Assembly: GCA_009103225.1 (NCBI GenBank)
Contig: RHPI01003389.1
Span: 54,785-118,784 of the forward strand
Direction: 5' to 3'
Source of the DNA: Chlorokybus atmophyticus
Lineage: Eukaryota > Streptophyta > Chlorokybophyceae > Chlorokybales > Chlorokybaceae
DNA length: 64,000 nucleotides
Part shown: positions 35,513 to 49,446 of the stretch, one piece after another
Numbering within the stretch: position 1 is the stretch's first letter
Layout: the number at the start of each line of letters is the position of its first letter
Notes under the pieces: generated by a model
Told to the model about the DNA's origin: nothing
Database searches by the model: none
The model's input: the letters and a program-made list of their open reading frames with translations, nothing else
Made by a program: the position numbers and the translations under genes

Positions 35513-36423
35513 GGAATGTGGCAGTTTGTGTGCAGTTACACAGTCTATGTGCAGTCACACAGTTCGTCATCAACCATTGCTTGTACATGTGCTAGTGGTC
35601 ATTCAATGTAGATTGCTGTAGGTAGGCCAGCATGGATAGCGCTTCGCTGTGTTGTGTTAATTTGTACATCATTTATTTACAAGGGTAACCACACTCAGGA
35701 CTGGAAATGGTGATGTGGCATCCATAGTTGTGTTTGGTACTACGCCTACATTGATGAGCTTTGAATCATGCCAACATATGGTTAGTGCTTCAAGGTAAGA
35801 CGGTCTGAATGCAATATAGTAGCACGTATTTGTACACACAATAGTCTTGCAGATTTCTATACACATAAATTGCACGCACCGAAATGCTAGCATGCGTAGC
35901 TGCCTACCCAGTACACACTGCTATCAAACACATCATACGCATGATCACAGGCTCCCACAATTACAACAGGCGAGAAGTCCAAACTCTACACTTGACCATG
36001 CGTGATTGTGCAGGACTGTCGTGCACGATACATGAATAAATTCCCTTTGAACATTGATCTTTTGCTACGCAAAAGTCCTTCTTTGTACAACCTCCTGGCA
36101 CATGAAAGGGTGAGATTGGCAATAAGCACCCAGGATTGAAAACCAGACAATCAACAAACTACAGCTATAACATGATTGAGCATGAGGAGCACAAAGGAGA
36201 TAGCCTGCAACAGTTCACAAATGCATGCATATTGCCCAAAGAAGCACATATACCTGGCCAGCGTTGGTGGCACCCCGTGCTTAACATGAGCAATAGCCAA
36301 GTAGCCAACTAACCAACTAGCCAAGTAGTGCTAGTTTAGTAGCCTAGGTGGAACTCGGGCTTCCCATGCAATTGACATGCAATTGCCCTCTAGGACTGTA
36401 TTATCACCTACACCTCGGCATCA
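35513..36423. other. convergent intergenic region, nothing recognised
   Basis: Between the stops of PEX16 and Der. No repeat or open frame of note; a short CCAACTAGCCAAGTAG-type repetition occurs around 36297-36335. Confidence 0.5.
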
Positions 36424-39400
36424 TTATGCGCTAGCACTGGCTGCCGCTTCCTTCTTCGGCATCTTCTTCGGATCCCTGTTGACGGACTTCTCTTTGCTTC
36501 GCCAGAACAGCCTGATGGGCGTGCCGTCGAGACCAATACTCTGTCGGAAGTGCCGCTCGACAAACCGCCTGTAAGTGTCGGAGAACAGCTCCGCGCTGTT
36601 GGTGAAGAACACGAAGGTCGGGGGCCTTATCGCCGCCTGCGTGCAGTAGTAGATCTTGCCCTTGCGGTTCGAACGCGACGGCGGCTGCTTGATAGCCAGC
36701 GCATCTTGCACGACAAAGTTGATAGTGGCTGTCGGAACCCTACGCCTGTGCTGCTCCGCCGCCCTCTCTGCCGCTTCCAAAATCCTGCATACCACATTGG
36801 CTCACAACCACAGCAACAACAACAACAACAACAACAACCACAGCGACAAGGGACCACGCTACTTGACAAGACAACAAGCATTTCCAAAGAGCCCAGCTGA
36901 CACCAGCTGCCCACTTCATGAACGACGCCTTATGAAGTATAGCACAGTGAATGTGTTTACAAAGCAGCATGGCACATACTTGGGGACTCGCAAGCCGCTC
37001 GTGGCCGACGTGTAGACGATCTCAGCCCAGTGCAGGTTGCGCAGCTTCACGCGCAGGTCCTGCTCGTACTCTTTCTGCGTCTTGCTGGTCTTCTCCGGCA
37101 CCGTGTCCCACTTGTTGACCACGATGATGCACGCGCGACCCTCCGCCACGATCTTCTCCGCCAACTTGTAGTCCTGTGTACCAATAAGAAGAAGATGTGT
37201 GATGCTACATTGATGCATGTTGCAAACAACGAGGAGTGCTTCTTGTCCAACATACGATAGCCTTGTGCGTGCTCACACATTCGCATGCAGGTGCGTGTGT
37301 TTGCCTGTATGCCAAGTAGTGTGCTACGTAAGCATGTAAGAATGGTACGCAGATCACTGATGCATACACGGAAAACACACACGCACCTGCTCAGTGGAGC
37401 AGTCCAAGGCTTCCAGCACCAACACGATCACATCCGCCCGCTGCATCGCGCGAAAAGACCTCTCCACCGAGAGCTTCTCCGCGCCGCTCTTGCCGGCCCA
37501 GACAGACGTCCGGCGCCGGATACCCGCAGTGTCTATCAGACAATACCTCTGCATAACAACACCAACACCATGTCAGACCACAATCACACACACACAAACA
37601 ACCCACCATAGCTCGTACCTGCCCGCTCGGGCTTGTGTACATGGTGTCGATGGCGTCGCGCGTGGTGCCGCTGATCTCGCTCACGATCGACCTCGGCTCC
37701 CCAACCAGAGAGTTGAGGATGCTGCTCTTGCCCGTGTTGGGCCGGCCGACAATCGCGATGGACAGGGGCTCGTCTTCAGCGGGAGCGTCAAGCTCAACAT
37801 CCTCCTGCAGAGAAGCAGAGCTGGATTTGACATGTCCCAGGAAAATTGTAGACAACATGTAGACAACATTGCCTTCACACTATACTCATGCCCATACACG
37901 CGCACGCGCGCACCCACACCCACACCCACATGCACATGCACATGCACACTCCCGCGCATGTGCACACAGAATCAGGCAGAGTCTTACCGGGATGTCTGGT
38001 AGATTAGTTGCCAGCTGGTCCAACAGCTCGCCCGTGCCCGTGCCGCTCAGAGCAGACACGGGGATAGGCTGCAGCCTGCGAGAAGGCTTGTCTTTTATAT
38101 CTATGCACTTGACAACAATGTCACACGACATCACACCAACACAGACAGTGAGAGAAAAACAACACTAACAACCAACCCCAATCTCCAGAACTCTGCCGCT
38201 TGAAGCTCGCCGCGCGTGGGGGACTCGCACTTGTTCACAGCAAGAGTAACCTAAAAGCAATTGTGCACTAACTCAATTTAGCTGTACGTGAAACCAGCAG
38301 CTGTAAAGCACGCAAAGTCTCTTTGTGTACCGTCAAGTGCTTGTACGATTTGCGCAGCCAGCTGGCGATGTCTAGATCCGCTGCTGTGACACCCGCCTGG
38401 CCGTCCACAACCAGAACAACGTGATCGGCCTCGCCCACAGCCGAAGCTGCCTGCACGAGAGAAGAAATATCAGCCAAGACTCACAAACAACATCGTGTTG
38501 CAGTACATGCATGTGTACATACCTGTGCATTTGCACAAATTAGTACATGTGTGCGCGCGTGCGCATGTGTTGGGTTGTGCACAAGCGCGCATGTGTGTAT
38601 GTGCGTGCACGTGTGTGTGTGGGACCAGAAGCATGTGCACATATGCACAAGCCCACCTGCCACTCGATGAGTGCCGGGAGACCGGCGGCTTGGGCAGCCT
38701 TAGCGGCTGCCTTCTGCGCGTCCTCTCCGGCGTTGCCGACCTCGGAGCCAATGCCGAGCGATGCTGCGTCCTCGGGGGTGACGAGCCCGCCCGTGTCGAT
38801 GAGAAGGAACTCGCGGCCGTTCCAGTGCGCGCGACGGTACAAACGATCGCGAGTCACGCCGGGCTCGTCAAACACGATGGCCTCGGACGCCTGCAAGGAT
38901 ACCACATACACACATATGACGAAGGTGCATTGCAACATACTGTGTTGGGGTAAGGTGGTGGACTAGCTAGGCTGTTGTTGTGTGCCATGCATGCATGCGT
39001 GTATTCCTAACCTGCACAACAGTTGTGTCAGCGTACCCCAACTATGCGATTGAAGAGGGCAGACTTGCCGACGTTGGGTCTTCCTACAATGGCCACCTTC
39101 GGCAGCTGGGACTCAGGGATCTGCGCATAATCATACTTCAACAGTTAGACCAAACAGGCATTGCATCATGTTCAACAACCTGCTGTCCAACGCTATGTAC
39201 AGTTGTTGATGGTTGAACTGTTATGTGTTCGCACCTGCCACTTGTTCTCCATGCGGTCTTGCCGTCGCATGCTGCGCGTGGTCTTCTTGCCTTTATCTGG
39301 TGTGCTTGCCTCCTCCTCTTCCTCATCTGCAACGAACGACAACGTCAATAACTATTTTGGAGAAACAAAACCATAGACCTTTGGGAAGACAAATGTTGGC

Positions 39401-40697
39401 ATCCGTCTAATACAGTACACGATCGTAAGTAAGCATGCACCGGAAATCACTAGGCACTTTGATTGCAGCATGCAAGCGATTACACAATGTACACATGCTT
39501 TGCACAGAGCAACTGCAGCGCTGCGTGTAAGTAAACCAGCGCCAAAGAGACAAGTACCAACAACGAGAACCATCTTACTGTATGCCACCACCTCAGACAG
39601 CCACGAGTTTTACTCGAGATATTGACATAATCATCAGAAAATCAACACATTACTCAACACGAGCGCCACCATGCACGCACCATCATCGTCGTACGTGTAA
39701 GCGTCCCCCAAGAACGGCTCATCCTCGCGGTCGGCTCTGCTGCTTTGCTGCTGCTGCTGCTGCTGCGAAGACGAGGGTCGGTCCGACACCGCCGCACACA
39801 CCGCGTGGCCTCGATGCCGCGTGGCCTGCATAAACACAACATGACAAATGAGCATCGCAGTAGAAGCTGCTAGATCAGGTCAGGTAGGTTGAGTGCACTG
39901 TGATATGCGATTGATTGATGCGGTTTTGTACGCATGGTAAATCGGTCACGCGACATTGTTTGAAAGCTCCAGACACATGTACCACGCGTAAAAGAAGAAA
40001 GAGTGTTCTTGCTATGCGGTGCCTATTGTAGAGAACAGAACTTTTGGGGAACTACTCAAAGATGTATTGTCTGGTATGTTGCTTGCGCGTGCACCATCAA
40101 TCTTGCCATGCATGAAGTGCAGAGCAAACATTGATACAAGATCCAGTGACAAGTTTGTCGTCCAGTCCCGGGTCTTGCAACAGGTGTAGTTATGGTCTGT
40201 GATGTACGACGAGCTAACAGCGAACAGACAGCTGGCACACAAGCTTGATTTCAGCGACAGACATTTATCGCCTTTGACTAAAGTACAATTGCATCGTTGC
40301 CTGTGCGATTCGCTTGCTGTTAACAAGTTTTCAAGACGCCGACATTCTGTACACATTCACCCCAACATCCACAAATCACGCAGCACAGTAGAAACACACG
40401 AAACATCACGTGACGCGGACCATTGACGGTCACAAATGTTGCGCTTCATATTGACAGCATCAAACAACACGAATGTCAAGAATTGAGTGCAACTCAAATG
40501 TTAGCAGTTGAGTACAAACACAATTACGCTAACTACAGCCTTACCTCAGATTCAAGGCTGTGTGCTCGTAAGTGTCCCCCGCTTGCATCCTTCTGTTTTC
40601 TCACGGGTCGGCCCTTGAACGCAGAGACAAATACATCACCGCTCACAGCTCCGCACACGCACGGCGAGGACGACGTCCCCACCGACGTCGCCGCCAT
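36424..40697 (-). CDS. Der/EngA double-GTPase, probably plastid-targeted
   Basis: Twelve exons with closing phases: 40697-40545, 39825-39681, 39326-39235, 39120-39037, 38890-38657, 38450-38331, 38250-38177, 38075-37988, 37804-37619, 37548-37387, 37173-36980, 36784-36424; 630 residues. GTPase domain 1 (about 131-330) has [19 protein letters not shown] and NKCE. Domain 2 (about 343-511) has [18 protein letters not shown] and NKWD. The C-terminal KH-like domain follows (NFVVQDA...[10 protein letters not shown]). Bacterial Der and its plastid counterparts are needed for large-subunit ribosome assembly. The first 130 residues are Ser/Ala/Arg-rich, then Gln-rich and acidic; this fits a transit peptide plus extension (start [11 protein letters not shown]), so plastid location is inferred. 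NKCE in place of NKxD in domain 1 is a deviation from the bacterial consensus. Its start faces that of ZMYND10. Confidence 0.92.
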
Positions 40698-41149
40698 CCT
40701 GTACCGGAGCGGCCAGCAGCTGCGGCTGCAGTAAGCTGGCCAGAAGCAAGCACAACAATTGACACGTAAATGTCACGTCTACAATGTCATGGTGCACCCC
40801 TAACGCAGCCCTGGAGGACACGCACGCCCACGCCCACGCCCACGCCAACACCGCCGCCGCCGCTGCCACCGCCGCCGCCGCAAATTGACCACGGCATGAC
40901 ACACTGTACAACGCTGCCTGTCAATTGAATATCATTTATTTGGTTGATAGCCAAGTAGCGTTGATGTCATTGTCAGCACGTGACAGTTACGGTCGTCCGT
41001 GACGCACATTCGACAAATGCATGACGCGTGACGCTGGCTGTTGGTGAACGCTGTGGCGCTGGCCTGGCTTGGCCTGGCGCTGGCCTGGTCTGGTCTGGAT
41101 TTGGGCTGGCGCCGTCGGGCTTGTTGCAGAGTGGGTTAGCTGTGGCAGC
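40698..41149. promoter_or_regulatory. short bidirectional promoter region Der/ZMYND10
   Basis: 452 bases between divergent start codons; both promoters and 5' UTRs must fit here. It contains a CGCCGC repeat (40848-40879), a hexamer repeat CACGCC at 40820-40850, and a TGGCCTGG-rich stretch at 41060-41100 just before the ZMYND10 start. Confidence 0.55.
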
Positions 41150-44100
41150 ATGGAGATAGGCGGTCTGGGTGGCGCAGGTGGTGCGGCGCACCTGCGGCCT
41201 GAGGACGGCGTGCTGCTGACGGCGCCGGAGGCGGAGAGGCTGGTGGAGCAGCTCACGCCTTACCCCATAGACCAGGTGGGTGCGTAAGATTCGGTCGTTT
41301 ACATCGAGTCATACAGTTTGCACATGTCCAACTATGCAATCTTCCTCTTTAACTGAATCTATCAGTCAGCAAGAAAACTGCACTGTAGGTAGGCAGCAAA
41401 ACAACCTAGCCAAGCAATGCTACTACTACGCTTCTGTCGCTTTGATTCCAGTAGTTGATACGACGAGCAGCATGTGTGTCCAAGAACATGTTTGGGTGGA
41501 TGAAATTTTACTTACGTGAGAGCTTAATCTTTTGCTGCTTGCAAGGTTGGAAGCAGCAAGTGGCTGAGGCAACACAACTGGGTTGGGGAGCTCAACCTCC
41601 AGGTGAGACAACCAACAACCAGACAAACCATGCGCCTTTACGCCCATGCAACGAGCTACAGCCAAACCATCCAAGGCTTCATTCCCCCCCAATACGACAT
41701 GCGCACATATTCACAAGTACTAACCAGTGCACACGCACCATCCACAGGCACACCACAATGCGCTGTCTCACTCGGACGAGTTTGTCATGGAGGTATGCAC
41801 TATGTCAATGCTGTACTGTGCAAAACCCTGCCTGGTTACTTCTTCACACTTGGCAGCACGCACTGCTCTCACCACTTGAACACACAATCCCCTCACACTC
41901 TTCGTCTCAGGCACTGGTGTCGCTGGATAAAGTTGCCGTGCTGGTCCACGAGCTGCTCGTGATTGAGGTAACACGATACTTTGCAAGAGGGGAATGGACC
42001 AGTGTTTGTTGCTACACCGAGTGCTTGCATTTGTCATACAATTCGTGCATGCTTACTTGCATGCAGGTGTGGAAGGAAAGAGTTTACCCGCTCATTGCTA
42101 AAGGCTTGAAGAACGATGACAACACCATCAACTTGTAAGCTCGTAAGGCTGAGTCACAAGTCAAGAAGTGCTGCAGACGGCATTGAGGCAACCACTACTT
42201 GACGGATGCGAGGCGTGTAGTGCATGTCTTATACACGTTGTTTCTGCAATGCAGGTACCTTGCTCTCTACCATGAAGCCGCTGTTGCCAACCTGCTCGAG
42301 GTCAGTGCCATGCCAATGACAGTCGAACCAACATGCTGCTGACGGTCACATGCTGCGTGCGTGCGTGCGTGCATGAGAGTGTGCGAGTGCACGCGGAGGC
42401 ACGCACGTATGACACGCACACCTTTCAATCTCAGGTCACATTGTTCCATCGCTCTGCATGCGAAGCGGCCGGCGATGACGCTCTGCTTGAGCTTGTGGAC
42501 TACTGCCAGCGGAAGCTTCTGTACCTCAACACGGTTGCCGCCGATGATGCAAAGGCCAAAGGCATGTATTGCCTTTAAACATGCAATGACAGCTCAACCA
42601 CATTTTGGATGTGACTGATAGTTGTTGTGATCCTTCAGAAGTCTCAGCAGAGGAGCTGATGAAACAAACCGCTCAACAAGAGATGCAGGAAAAGGTGAGA
42701 TTGAAGTTATGGTTGTGTTACACACGCGCACATGCACATTGTGTGCTTTATCTTGATGTTTGGTTGAGTTCGCAGGCTCAACACATTCGTTTTGGAGTGG
42801 CAATGTGCTCGCTGTCAATTCTGCGGTATGCATTGGTCTCACACGGCTTGTCACAAACAGCAGCCAACTGTGCACGTTGACTGATATGTTGCTGCCATCA
42901 ACAACATAACAGGTACCTTACTGACTATGCGAGCGAGCTTCCCCTTTGCGTTATGGTAAGTTTTGGTAGATGGCGCTCAGTTGTAAGTATGCTTTTTCGG
43001 GTGTTGTCACAACAGCTGTACCACGTTCAGGCTCGGCTCGTGAGCACGCACGACGTGGTTCTATCGCTCGTGCCGCTGCTGGACTCCAGGCCATGGATGC
43101 GACGGCGTGTGCGCACTTCCGACTCATCAACTGTGGTACATACTGTGTCACGGTTGAATGCTATGGTTTCATGCTTAATATAATACAACTACTGTCTAGT
43201 TTGAAGCGTATGGCGACCATGGGTGGGTGACAGTGCCACCAGAGGAGCGGCTGAAACTCACAAAACCAGAAGCACAGGTGTGATTGAGTGTGTATGTTGC
43301 TATATGTCACGTGAAGTTATGCCTTGCAAGCGTCTCAGTGTCTATGTTGTGCACAGGTTTGGTTATCTTTGAACAACCTGCTCGTTGAGCCAAAGTGCCG
43401 GGCAAAGTACACATACGATGACCATCGCAAAGACACAGTTTTGAAGGTACCATACATGCCTCAGTGCCTGTAATGAAGTTAACCGGTCAATCGAAAATGA
43501 ACAATGAACAAAACTTGATGCAACCATATTATGCAGTTGCGTCGTCACTTCAATGAGTTGCTGTTCGACCAGCTCCCGGTGTTGAAGGACCTGCAGAGGG
43601 TATGATCGCTGCGCAATGCAGCAGTTTATACATAGAAATTTTATCTGTTAATTTTACTGTCCTGACTGCTTTACTCCTGTGTTTTGCGTCATTGCGTAAG
43701 CAGGTGATTGAGGAGCTGATCCTCATGCAAACTATGCCTCCTGGCGAGGTGCAGGCTGCAAGGCTCATCCTTGAACAAGTAAGCCACTAAAAAATGGTGA
43801 CGGGTTCCTCCTTGTGTATTGTCTTGGGCAGTTTTGTGACACATATGACCGTGCCACAGGTACCAGTGATGCGGGAACGAATGCTGCAAGGAAAGGATTG
43901 GGGTGAGTAGGTTGAATTGGGTCGCGTCCGATTGTGCCTACATGTGTGCATGTATGCATGCGCATATGCTCGTGCACGTGCGTCCGTGCGAGTCCGTGCG
44001 CGTGCGTGTGCATGTGCTGTCATGTCATGCTTTGCTCATGCGGTTCGGCAGGCGCGTTGGCCGCTTCCCATAGAGAGGTGTTGCTTGCGCACACGCTAGA

Positions 44101-44488
44101 GGCCCAAGAAGACCTGACTGCACGCATGCGTGACATGATGAGACTCCTTGACTTTGAGGTAGAATGTTGGCTATGAGGCGACACTATGCTGACTGCCATT
44201 ATTTCGGAATTGCACTGTTATGTAAGGCACTTCTCATGCAACCCAACTCCTTCACAGGGCAATCTTGAAACGCCCAAGTGCGCGGGTTGTGGCATCGTGG
44301 CCACGCAACGATGCTCAAGGTGTAAACATGAATGGTAAGTTGCCCAACATGTGCTTGCTTACTCGCATGATGCACTAACTACGCATATTTTGATAAACTT
44401 ATTGTGGTGCAGGTACTGTGGTAGGAAATGTCAGGTTTCTGTGTGGAAAAGGCACAAAGCCTTTTGTGACATGCTTCATAAACATTGA
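41150..44488 (+). CDS. ZMYND10: ZMYND10-like axonemal dynein assembly factor
   Basis: Nineteen exons with closing phases: 41150-41275, 41546-41602, 41748-41792, 41911-41967, 42067-42134, 42255-42300, 42435-42561, 42639-42694, 42776-42825, 42913-42955, 43016-43135, 43200-43277, 43357-43446, 43537-43599, 43704-43778, 43860-43902, 44052-44158, 44258-44334, 44413-44488; 467 residues (human 440). Family blocks: LLTAPEAERLVEQL, VWKERVYPL, YHEAAVANLLE, LVDYCQRKL, LVSTHDVVLSLVPLL, RRHFNELLFDQLPVL. The C-terminal MYND zinc finger is complete (CAGCG..., CSRCKHEWYCGRKCQVSVWKRH ending with C). ZMYND10 works with LRRC6 and chaperones in cytoplasmic pre-assembly of inner and outer dynein arms. Its presence indicates motile cilia. 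The intron after 42561 requires a GC donor. TGTAA at about 44525 is a likely polyadenylation signal. Confidence 0.95.
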
Positions 44489-45111
44489 AACTGCCTGCTC
44501 ATAACGCAATGGTATTTGGAGTTGTGTAAATAGAGTTACCTGTGATTGCATGCATGTTTCCTGACTGCAGGGCGCATGTTGGCCATGTGAGTTTTACATC
44601 CACATCCTATGCCCAATGCTGTAGCATAGCAAGTCGAGCATGCGTGATGCAAGCGTAGACAACATGCATGCATTGTCGACATGAGAGTAGATATTGTAGA
44701 AGGTGGGCAATACATGGGATGCGAAAGCATGCACGCATGTGTGCGCATTGAGTTTCCGTGCATAGCCGTCGTTAATGCTGCAGCTCTGAACCCGCCGCAT
44801 GCCGATATGAGCACTTGCATGTCGCATGACCGTGCAAGCTAGTGACAGTCTATGGCACACTTCTTCGCAACCCTTACGCAAACACCTACAAAGTACAAAG
44901 CGGGGCTGGCTATGTGGTTGCTTTGACCCAACGCAGCCAGCTCATCTGTGCCAGGATTACACGCACGGTACATCACATGACGTTTCACGGATTCAACTCC
45001 AACTCTAATGCGGGTTGACAGATCTAGTTTCCAAATTAGGGTTTCACAACGCCTCTCAGCTCCTTTGCTCCTCTGGGCCTTTGCCCGGCATTGCATGCGG
45101 CATTCAGCTGC
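44489..45111. other. intergenic region ZMYND10/metaxin
   Basis: Tandem-gene spacer. It carries TGTAA at about 44525 and TGCATG-rich sequence. No gene recognised; it should include the metaxin promoter. Confidence 0.5.
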
Positions 45112-47214
45112 ATGGCGTCGGCGGCGTCGCCGGCCGGGGCGGGGCCGGTCAAGCTGTACAAGCACGGGCCGGGATGGAGCATGCCCACATTCGACCCGGC
45201 CTGCCTCCAAGTTGAGGTGAGGTGAGTGCTGCGGTGAGACAGGCTGCTGGGAGGAGAGAGAGAAGTCGAAGCTGCTTGTGACTTTGCGCTTGTGTTTGTG
45301 AATGAGACTGTCGGTTTCAAAGGTGTACTTAAGGCTGGCGAGGATACCCTTTGTCGAACAAGTGTGCCAGTCTGTAGAGCAGTCGCCGACAGGTGAGCGG
45401 AGTCAACGTGCTGTGCAGTTTCCAACTAATCCACGTGCGTTGACACTCTACTCTAAAGAGAGCCTGCTGTGTATCTCGTGCATGCACTGGCAATGCGGTT
45501 AGTAGTAAGCTCTCAACATACACGGTCCTGTGATCGTTTAGGGCGATTGCCCGCCATTGAAGATGGCGAAGAGCTAGTCATTGACAATGAAGAGCGGCTA
45601 GGCATCATATACCATTTGCAGGATACGGTAAGGTGATGCGCCTTGTCTCTGCCGTGACTACGCATCATGCATGCGTATTGCAAAATTTACTTGCCATGCT
45701 TGTATGCATGTCACTCGCAGTATGCACAGAGTAATGCAGACAGTCCCAAGCAAAGACAGCACCGTTCGCACTTGAGCAACGCAACTTACTGTTGCGTTCA
45801 CGTTCAGCGGCAGGATCTCAATGCCGGTCTCGCGCCTTCTGAACTGGCGGAAGTGCAGGCGTTTCTCACGCTGGTTGAGACCACCCTAACGCCTGCTGTG
45901 GTACGCAACTGTCCTGCATGCTCGCGCATGAGTGCATGCATGCGCAAATGCATGTGCATCAGTGTATGCATGCATGTGCATGTTTGTCGAGTTGTATGCT
46001 CGCTGCTTCAGTAGTTCAGTCGCCTGTTGATGTTCAACTTGTTGTGTTATGTCACGTGGGCCGTCAGCTTGCAGCTGTATGGGTGGAAAGCAGCAACTAC
46101 CCGACCACACGGTTGGGGTACTCGGGCATGCTGCCGTTTCCGCTGTCTCGCATAGTGCCGCTTGGCAAGCGAGCAGACATCACAAAAGCACTCAAACAGT
46201 CCACACACAAGGACATTGATGAGGTGAGAAGCTCGAGGTCAGCTCTATAGATTCATCCTCGCAGTTCCTGAGTTACGCTTGTATGCAGCTGTACAAATGT
46301 GCAGAGAAGACATACAGGACGCTTGCAGCCAAGCTGGGAGAGCATAAGTATCTCGTTGGTGGAAGGTGCCTTCTTCATGGGTGGCAGTGCTAGTGCCACT
46401 GTTCATTTAAACTCTGCTTGCTGCAGTTGCTTACATCAAGTTGTGCTCAGACCCACTAGTTTGGACGCTGCTGTGTTCGCGCACGTCTTGTTCATCACAA
46501 GAGCACCATTGGTAAGGTTGGCATGCATGTGCCTTGTACGCATGTATGCAAACACTATGGACTGTGCCCAGGCTTGTGTCCTTGAATTGCCACTATTTGT
46601 TGTTGATAGCCCAAGAATCCACTGAAGGACGGCTTGCCGCCATTGCTTGAGCGCTACGCTGCGCGGTTGGAGCCGGAGGTGTTTGCGAGTCAACCGCTTC
46701 CGCCGCCACCTCCGGTGCCTTCTGCACCGGCGGCCAGCAGAGTGATGGATGCCGTCACCCAACGCACTGCCGGCGTCTTCACCGACATCTACAAGTGGTG
46801 GAATAAACCAAAGACGTACCGCCCAGCCAAAGAAGAGCGCTTCCGCAGGTGGACATGCACACATGCATGTAGCAACTTGGCTGATGTAATGTAACTTGTG
46901 CAACGCGTCTTGTTGCAGTAAGCGACCTGTGGCAGGCTATCATGTTTCGGCATTGTTGCAGGCTGTCTAGTGTGTTCTTAAGCAAAACTCTGATGCATTT
47001 GGTTCTGTCTGTGGCAGGAGGTCACGGTATGCGGTGGTGTTTGCGTTGGCGTCAGCTGTGGTGTACGTCTTGATGGGGGACATGATTCAGGTAGGGTTCT
47101 GTAACTTCATTCTGTTGTTACCATTGCAGTGTTCTCATGCAACATGTACAGTTTCAGGATATGGAAGATGACTATGAGGACGCTGGTGATGATATTCAGG
47201 ATGACGATGAGTAG
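45112..47214 (+). CDS. metaxin/SAM37-like mitochondrial outer membrane protein
   Basis: Exons 45112-45216, 45323-45392, 45542-45627, 45808-45900, 46068-46223, 46289-46365, 46451-46511, 46610-46848, 47018-47090 and 47158-47214; 338 residues. Exon 4 could instead start at 45721, adding 29 residues in frame. The GST-like metaxin fold is clear: VKLYKHGPGWSMPTFDPACL, VYLRLARIPF, GRLPAIEDGEELV, then VWVESSNY and GMLPFPLSRIVPLGKR (human WIDTKNY, AMPFPLNFFLPGR) and GGRPTSLDAAVFAH. A Pro-rich linker follows, then a C-terminal hydrophobic segment (YAVVFALASAVVYVLMG), a probable tail anchor, and an acidic tail ending in DDDE. Metaxins belong to the SAM complex that inserts beta-barrel proteins. The acidic tail after the anchor would face the intermembrane space; this topology is inferred. 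Confidence 0.9.
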
Positions 47215-49446
47215 GAAGAGTGTAGGCTGTAGTCATGGAAAAAAGCAAGGGTGAGGTTGTTTCTCTTTTCTGTGTGCCTGCCTGGGGCTCAATTGCACCA
47301 TATTTCTTCACTTTGCTTGTTGTGCATATATTTGCATGGTTGCAGGCTCAGCACTATTTGACAGATATGCGCAATGCAGGCGCATTGTACCACTCTAGCA
47401 TTGTGTTATTGTAGTTTGAAGGCTATGCCCGTGCTAGATAGGTTGTACATTGTTGCATTGTGTATGCCATCAAAGGCCTTGCGTCATTGCCCAAGGTAAA
47501 ATGAAGGGGCACGAGATACAATAGACACCGTCCATTGCTCACACATTGTAGCCAACACAACCTTACCCAAAGTAGGCTTGGGGGCTATCTCTTGTGTCAT
47601 GCAGGACAAGTGGGCATGGTAGGCAAGGCAGATTAAGACTCGAATCAACAACAGGCAAGAGCACAGCCGCACCTGCAAGGGCAGAGCATAGAAGTAAAGG
47701 GATTGGTTTGAGCCAGTTCAACGTCACGACAAGCACGTCATCACAATCGTTGTTGTTGATAGTGTCGGCTTTAGCAGCGGTAATGGCACCAGCCGCGACA
47801 GAGATGTGCTTAACACGGTGTTGTCATACTCAGTCGTTGTTCACTAGCTTGTTATTGTGTATGACATTGATCGAATGAATTGAGTGTTCCACATAATTGC
47901 GCATTGTTTTATGTGCAAGCTGTAATGTGTATTGTTTTTTGGTACAATGACCTCTGAAATTTACTTAATGCATGTTGCTTATGTTCACACACTTACATTA
48001 TTGGTATATAGAGCAACCCTTCAATTGTGCACATAATCATGTACGCGTCGGCCTCTATTGATATAGAAGAAAAGAGTTGATTTACAAATGTGCTTCATAC
48101 AATAACAAACAACTTTTTGTTTAGCGAGTCGTTACTAATGGGTGAATTTCAACACGTGTCACTGACGACGCGTTAAACAAGCTGAAATGAACATAGTGCA
48201 CGACAATTAAAACACATAGTTACGGTTTATGAATGGCAAGGTAATTAGGCTTTTTGAAAGTCACCCATTACCATAATTTTGCAGCGATAAGCCGAGGTCG
48301 CGAATGAAATACATACAATCATTAAATGGCATAAAGTATGACTGCCATATAGGGTCGTGACTTTGTCCTACTTGTGTACCAGTGTGTAACATAACAACAA
48401 CTGTATGCATCAATTCAATGTATAATTTATGCTTGGGCAGATTTGCAATAAAAAGTCGATATCAAATTGGTTAAAACGTTATAAGGATACAAATGATTGT
48501 GCAACTCATGTCGACGCATTTCTTGTTTACTTTAACGCTTGCATGATACAATAATGGTGTATACACTTAAATGCAATCCATGCATACTATATTTTGTACA
48601 ATAAGCGCATGGTATTGTTGAATATTTCATTTAAACACTTCATGCTATAATACCCACCCCTCCTATAAAGCCACCTTCAGTAAAAAGGTGACCCGAGGGC
48701 TTCAAGTAAATAAATATTGGTAAGTGTAGAGTGTTAAAAAATCATGGCATGACCTCATATATCAATTTTATATTGAAATTACAAATACAACAACTAATCA
48801 CGAAACGCAAAAGGTGACAAATTGTGAAACAACTATTCGACTTGACAGCAGTTCGAGCCTTTGTAGCCTTGCCAATAACTTACCATCTACTACAAGCGTT
48901 GTCATGCACCTGATAATTACTTGGTCACCCACCTTGCACATGTTGACAATGCCTGCATGCCACTATGGCCCATAGTTTATGGGTCATGCAGCAATGCCAC
49001 ATGACAATGTTCAGGTCTGTTGGGGACTCGCAGCTCCAGTCGCCGGGTTCGCGCGCAATCGAACGAACAGGAGATCGGGCAGCGAGAGCCAATAAGCACT
49101 CGCCGGCAGCTTACGGATTCCGCTTTTCAGCCTTGCGGATAAGGCCGGACTGGCGCTCAACTTGACCCTCGGTCAGTCCTCCCGCGGACAGACTAACCGT
49201 GTACATTTGCACCGAAGCACAGAAAGTAGCTAATTTCCCTTGTTTACCGCGGATATCGATGACGTGTTTTGGTGAAACTGACCGGGTATCTGACCACGGT
49301 CCGGTTCGCTGGTTTCGCTTAGTCGGTAGCTTAGTTGGCTGCTTGATTGGTGCGGCGACGGCGTTGTTGTAGAGGTTGCTGGGAGCGTTATCAGCGTCGG
49401 CGGCAGAAAAGAGCTTGTGAGCGTGTGTGTTTGACAGTAACCAGCA
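47215..49446. other. AT-rich intergenic region with PsaL promoter at right end
   Basis: No gene recognised. 47880-48900 is markedly AT-rich, like the 15-20 kb region. From about 49020 the sequence becomes GC-richer; this part should be the promoter and 5' UTR of the strongly expressed PsaL gene. No TATA box or known light element could be assigned. Confidence 0.55.
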
